DNA of 64,000 bases from Dioscorea cayenensis subsp. rotundata (lineage: Eukaryota; Streptophyta; Magnoliopsida; Dioscoreales; Dioscoreaceae): contig NC_052473.1 in assembly GCF_009730915.1 (NCBI RefSeq), positions 18,186,100 to 18,250,099 of the forward strand. The letters run 5' to 3'. The notes under the pieces were generated by a model, which had not been told where the DNA came from, did not search any database, and worked only from the letters and a program-made list of their open reading frames with translations. Each line of letters begins with the position of its first letter. Position 1 is the first letter of the stretch. The position numbers and the translations under genes are program-made. This document shows, piece by piece, positions 60,914 to 64,000 of the stretch.

Positions 60914-61524
60914 TACAAACAAAATATTATCATATTATATAACACCCTATGTTCACAGCCGGAGAACCTCACCGAGCCGAGTCAGGGCCTCGCCGCCCCT
61001 GAGCTCACGCATCGGCATTTGAGGTAGTTTCATCGTCTAGCCGACGTGATGGCGAGCGAATCCATCGGGATCTCACGCTAGCATCTGAGGCACCGGAAGT
61101 GAGGAAGAAGAGCTCAATCTGGGCTCGTAAAACTCAAGATGAAGGGTGCAGAAGTAGCTGTCTCCGTCGACGGCTTTGCTTTGTGCCTGCATAGTGATCC
61201 GCATAAGCGCTGGACGGCGAAGCAACTACTTCTACACCCCTTCATCTTGAAGTTTTACAGCCAAGATTGAGCTTCTTCTTCCTCACTTCTCTCCCGGAAG
61301 ACAACCGGTCTTCAAAGCGTAGAGATTCCGGTGGATTTTCGCTTCACCATCCACATCGAGTCGCCTAGACGGTGAAATACCTCAAATTCCCGCCTAAAGG
61401 GCGGAACCATAGGGGGCAAGCGGGGCTTCGAACCCCTGGCCTCCCTGTGAGGTTGCTTTCCTCAGACCCATGAAGTTAGGATTTTTATTTATATAATATT
61501 GTTATATAATATTTTGTTTGTAAC
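60914..61524. mobile_element. Foldback (hairpin) element, ~0.6 kb
   Basis: Outer termini GTTACAAACAAAATATTAT (60914-) and its complement ending GTTTGTAAC (61524) form a terminal inverted repeat. An inner pair of ~150-bp imperfect inverted arms (about 61017-61175 and 61213-61388) shares TTTGAGGTA...CATCGTCTAG/CACCGTCTAG, GTGAGGAAGAAGA-CTCAATCT, AAGATGAAGGG and GAAGTAG. The spacer is only ~40 nt. It also has a GGCTTCGAACCCCTGGC motif like a tRNA T-arm. No ORF. A transcript would form a long imperfect hairpin. Superfamily not assigned; no clear target duplication seen. Confidence 0.75.
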
Positions 61525-61599
61525 TAATTGTCATATGATGTCAATGTGCTTGAGTGGTTGGTGGGAGTTTAGTGATTAGAGCCCATCTTGGTTCAAATC

Positions 61600-61970
61600 C
61601 CATGAGGTTGCAATGTTGAGTTTTTATACTTTCATTAAAAACAAGTTTTTTTATTTTCAAAAAATTGCTGAAATTTAAAATTTTAAAAAAATTTAACAAA
61701 AAAATTAAATTGATAATGAGACATTAAAATTTCATTTATTAATATTATTTATAAATTTTCATTTCATTATTTATAAATTTTCAATGAAAATTTATAAATA
61801 ATATTAATAAAATTAATAATAATAAATTAATAATTAAAAAAATTAAGTTGATAATGGATTGCAATGTTAGGTTTTTGATACTTTTACTAACTAAAAATAA
61901 GCTTTTTATATTTTCAAAAAGTTGCTAAAATTTAAAATTTTAATAAATTTAAAGAAAAAAAATAAATTGT
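61600..61970. repeat. Imperfect ~250-bp direct duplication
   Basis: GGTTGCAATGTTGAGTTTTTATACTTTCATTAAAAAC... near 61608 is repeated as GGATTGCAATGTTAGGTTTTTGATACTTTTACT... near 61856. Both are followed by TTTCAAAAAATTGCTGAAATTTAAAATTTT-like sequence. Noncoding. Confidence 0.6.
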
Positions 61971-61973
61971 AAA

Positions 61974-64000
61974 GGGAAAATTACTGTTCACCCCCCCTTA
62001 TTTTCAAAACTTCCCAAAAACCCCCTCCTACTTTTACACACCCCGGACAGCCCTTCCGAAACATCCTTTAAGACGGAGTTGATGTTTATCACTTGAAAAT
62101 TTTTGTTACCGTTTAAGAACCTTACGTTAGTGTACAAATATTACTTTCTGTGTTTAACTATCAGGATCTTCGCTTAAGTCATACCATGACACATTGATTA
62201 ATAGGCGTTTTCATGAATGTGTTTGCTTAACCTTTTTTAATGTGTTTCATTCTACGTTGTGCAGGTTCAAGTTGATGCGCATGTTATTCAACCGCCGTGA
62301 GCAATCGAATGTACAGACACTTGGTGAGTCAAACCGAAATCTTAATAGACAAACGAGGGTCGACTCGCGAGTGTCTAAGGTCCGAGAAGATGTTGTAAAT
62401 GTTGTAAATGTTGTAAATGTTTTAAATGAAACAAGCTTATTTGAGTGTGAACTTATGATATTTAATTTAATCAGATTCTCCATTGTAAACGTTTAAATAT
62501 TTTAAATAAACAAACCTATTTGAGTATCACCTTGTGATAACTTGTGAAATTTAAACAGAGACATAACAATTTGAGAAACAAAGAATGCCATTGTAAACAA
62601 TACAAAAAGTTAAACAATAATCGATTTACTCTTTAAACAATGACAACGGTGTTTAAGCACATACATAAAGATGTTTAAACAGTGACCCAGGAGGTACCCA
62701 TCTTCAATGCGATGTCAGTGAAAGCATTCAATTTAAACAATAACATATATTTTAAACAGTTAAATCACTATATTTAAACGGTTTACATATTATTTACATG
62801 ATATACACTTTAGTTAAAAAGTTAACCGTTATTTTAAACACTATATGTATCTGTTTAAACATAAAAAGCTTGACGTTTAAACAGAGATTCATGTTGAGGT
62901 GAGAACTTTCATTCGAGCGATGACAATATGTCTTCCTCGTGACATTAACATATATTCCCTTTTTGCCCTAAGGATGGAGGGAAAAATACTGCCCAATAGA
63001 ATTGTGCATACAACTGTGCATTTTTTTGTTTGCCTATCATACTGCCCAATAAAATACTGCCCATATATGTCTTCTTTTTGTTCTTCATTTCATTTGGTTT
63101 GTACGATTTGGTTTTCGGCCGATATATTATGGAGAGTTTTTGTGGTATTGCTAGATTCAACGGGGAGGGAAGAGTGCTAATATTCACGGCTCAGACTTCT
63201 TGGGAGTTGATGTTAGTGAGATATGTGAGCGATGGGGTCTCAAGTTTTCCCTTGTCGGGGTGAAGTTTATCACACCCGGATGGATATAAAACGGTTTGTC
63301 CAATAGAAAAACGATGTTGACTTCCGAAACAATGTGTCACGTGCACTCCATCTTCAAAATGCGTCAGTAGTTGATCTTGTTGTCGAGACAGCATAATGTG
63401 CCATTGCGGAATCCTAATGAAAACGAGTTTTACTCGTTCTAAGTTACTTCTCTTTTATTTGATCCAGTTGTATGGGTTCATTATTGTTTAAATATGTCAG
63501 TCACTTGTTAACATATTGTACTATTCTTTTACGTTAATTGGTAACGGTTTAAGTATTTAATTTAACGTTTAAATATTGGCATTATCAGTTAAATATTATA
63601 TTCTCCGCTTAAGATATTGATCTTTTCATTTGACTGAAGTGTTGGCAGGAATTCAGATTCTTCGAGTGCTCCCGTTCAATCCCATGGTGACCCTGACGGT
63701 GTGAGATGTCTTCCTTCCTCGTCAGATCATTCTGAAGTGCTGTCGTTGGATATTGGACAACGTTTTGACGGTGTTGAACATTTCAGGGACGTATTTCGAA
63801 ATCATGCAATCAAACGGAATTTTGACTTCAAATTCATAAAGAACGAAAAACATCGGGTGACTGTGGAATGCGCTGCCGATGGTTGTCATTGGCCCCTCAT
63901 TCTTCAAAAGAGTATAATAAAAATACTTTTAGAATCAAGACAATCAACCCGTCACACACTTGCGGTGGTGGCATAGGTTCGGCGTCACATCCAAAAGCGT
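61974..64000 (+). mobile_element. Mutator-like element (MULE), left part, runs off the window
   Basis: A TIR-like start GGGAAAATTACTGTTCACCCC (61974-) is followed by subterminal DNA unusually dense in TTTAAAC motifs (62.4-62.9 kb) and then by MuDR-type transposase sequence from about 63.1 kb. The right end lies beyond the window. Confidence 0.7.
63100..64000 (+). pseudogene. MuDR-type transposase N-terminal part, frameshifted, partial
   Basis: N-terminal MULE region in broken frames: FNGEGRVLIFTAQTSWELML, then DGYKTVCPIEN and DVDF (63.28-63.31 kb). The MuDR DNA-binding domain follows in one frame at 63701-63900: LDIGQRFDGVEHFRDVFRNH, IKRNFDFKFIKNEKHRVTVE, CAADGCHW. One frame over it continues SKEYNKNTFRIKTIN, then HTCGGGIGSASHPKA to the window edge. 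At least three single-base shifts, so this copy is not coding-competent as written. The catalytic DDE core would lie outside the window. Confidence 0.82.

Noticed and set aside
61410-61460. tRNA gene candidate (GGCTTCGAACCCCTGG)
   Set aside because: Only a T-arm-like hairpin is present; no acceptor stem, D-arm or anticodon arm could be built.
61545-61620. tRNA-derived SINE head (GGTTCAAATCC B-box-like)
   Set aside because: The B box fits, but the A box is poor and no SINE body or tail could be defined.

Overview
The window is nuclear DNA of a flowering plant. Genes are split by AT-rich introns with GT-AG ends, the intergenic DNA is very AT-rich and full of (AT)n and (TTA)n runs, and the gene families are plant ones: a VIN3-like PHD protein, an AINTEGUMENTA/PLETHORA-type AP2 factor with its 9-nt microexon, DUF1644, fasciclin-like AGP and F-box. 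L1-type LINEs, hAT MITEs, LTRs and a MULE fill the spaces. I cannot name the species; a monocot is possible but not shown. Two 1000-N scaffold gaps lie at 36592-37591 and 55968-56967.

Layout, left half. An Rsm22/METTL17-like mitoribosome assembly gene (1079-7147, +) follows a promoter with four site II motifs and a telo-box. A 4.8 kb AT-rich spacer follows, ending in a 570-bp hAT MITE with a perfect 8-bp target duplication (11984-12553). Next come a VIN3-like Polycomb accessory gene (13232-16953, +), SNRNP27, a U4/U6.U5 tri-snRNP protein (20382-20978, -), and RPA2, the 32-kDa subunit of replication protein A (21913-24795, -), with two perfect E2F sites just upstream. From 25.6 to 30.4 kb lie two head-to-head LINE fragments: a broken minus-strand one carrying a nested GAGCTC-rich TIR element, and a plus-strand one with an intact 907-codon ORF, poly(A) tail and odd 5' junction.

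Layout, right half. Four copies of a ~310-bp promoter-like unit (30.8-32.2 kb) precede a DUF1644 gene (33742-34665, -). After the first gap is an AIL5/PLETHORA-like AP2 gene (39565-41844, -). Its upstream 6 kb holds a striking concentration of CACGTG G-boxes, six of them within 164 bp at 47.4-47.6 kb, next to a short TTAGGG array. A small DUF688-like gene (48896-49261, -), an LTR-like stretch, a LINE relic and a frame-shattered fasciclin-like AGP gene follow. After the second gap an F-box gene (58006-60320, +) is interrupted by an 890-bp solo LTR with a 5-bp target duplication. Then come a 0.6-kb foldback element and the start of a degenerate MULE that runs off the end.

A recurrent oddity: Rsm22, VIL, the AP2 gene, the FLA gene and the F-box gene each carry single-base frame breaks, mostly in homopolymers, at places where the conserved protein continues in the next frame. 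RPA2, SNRNP27, DUF1644 and the LINE ORF are clean. Local base-call errors in a long-read assembly and genuine decay are both possible; the FLA and F-box loci look really dead. The genes are ordinary, independently transcribed plant loci with no operon-like logic.
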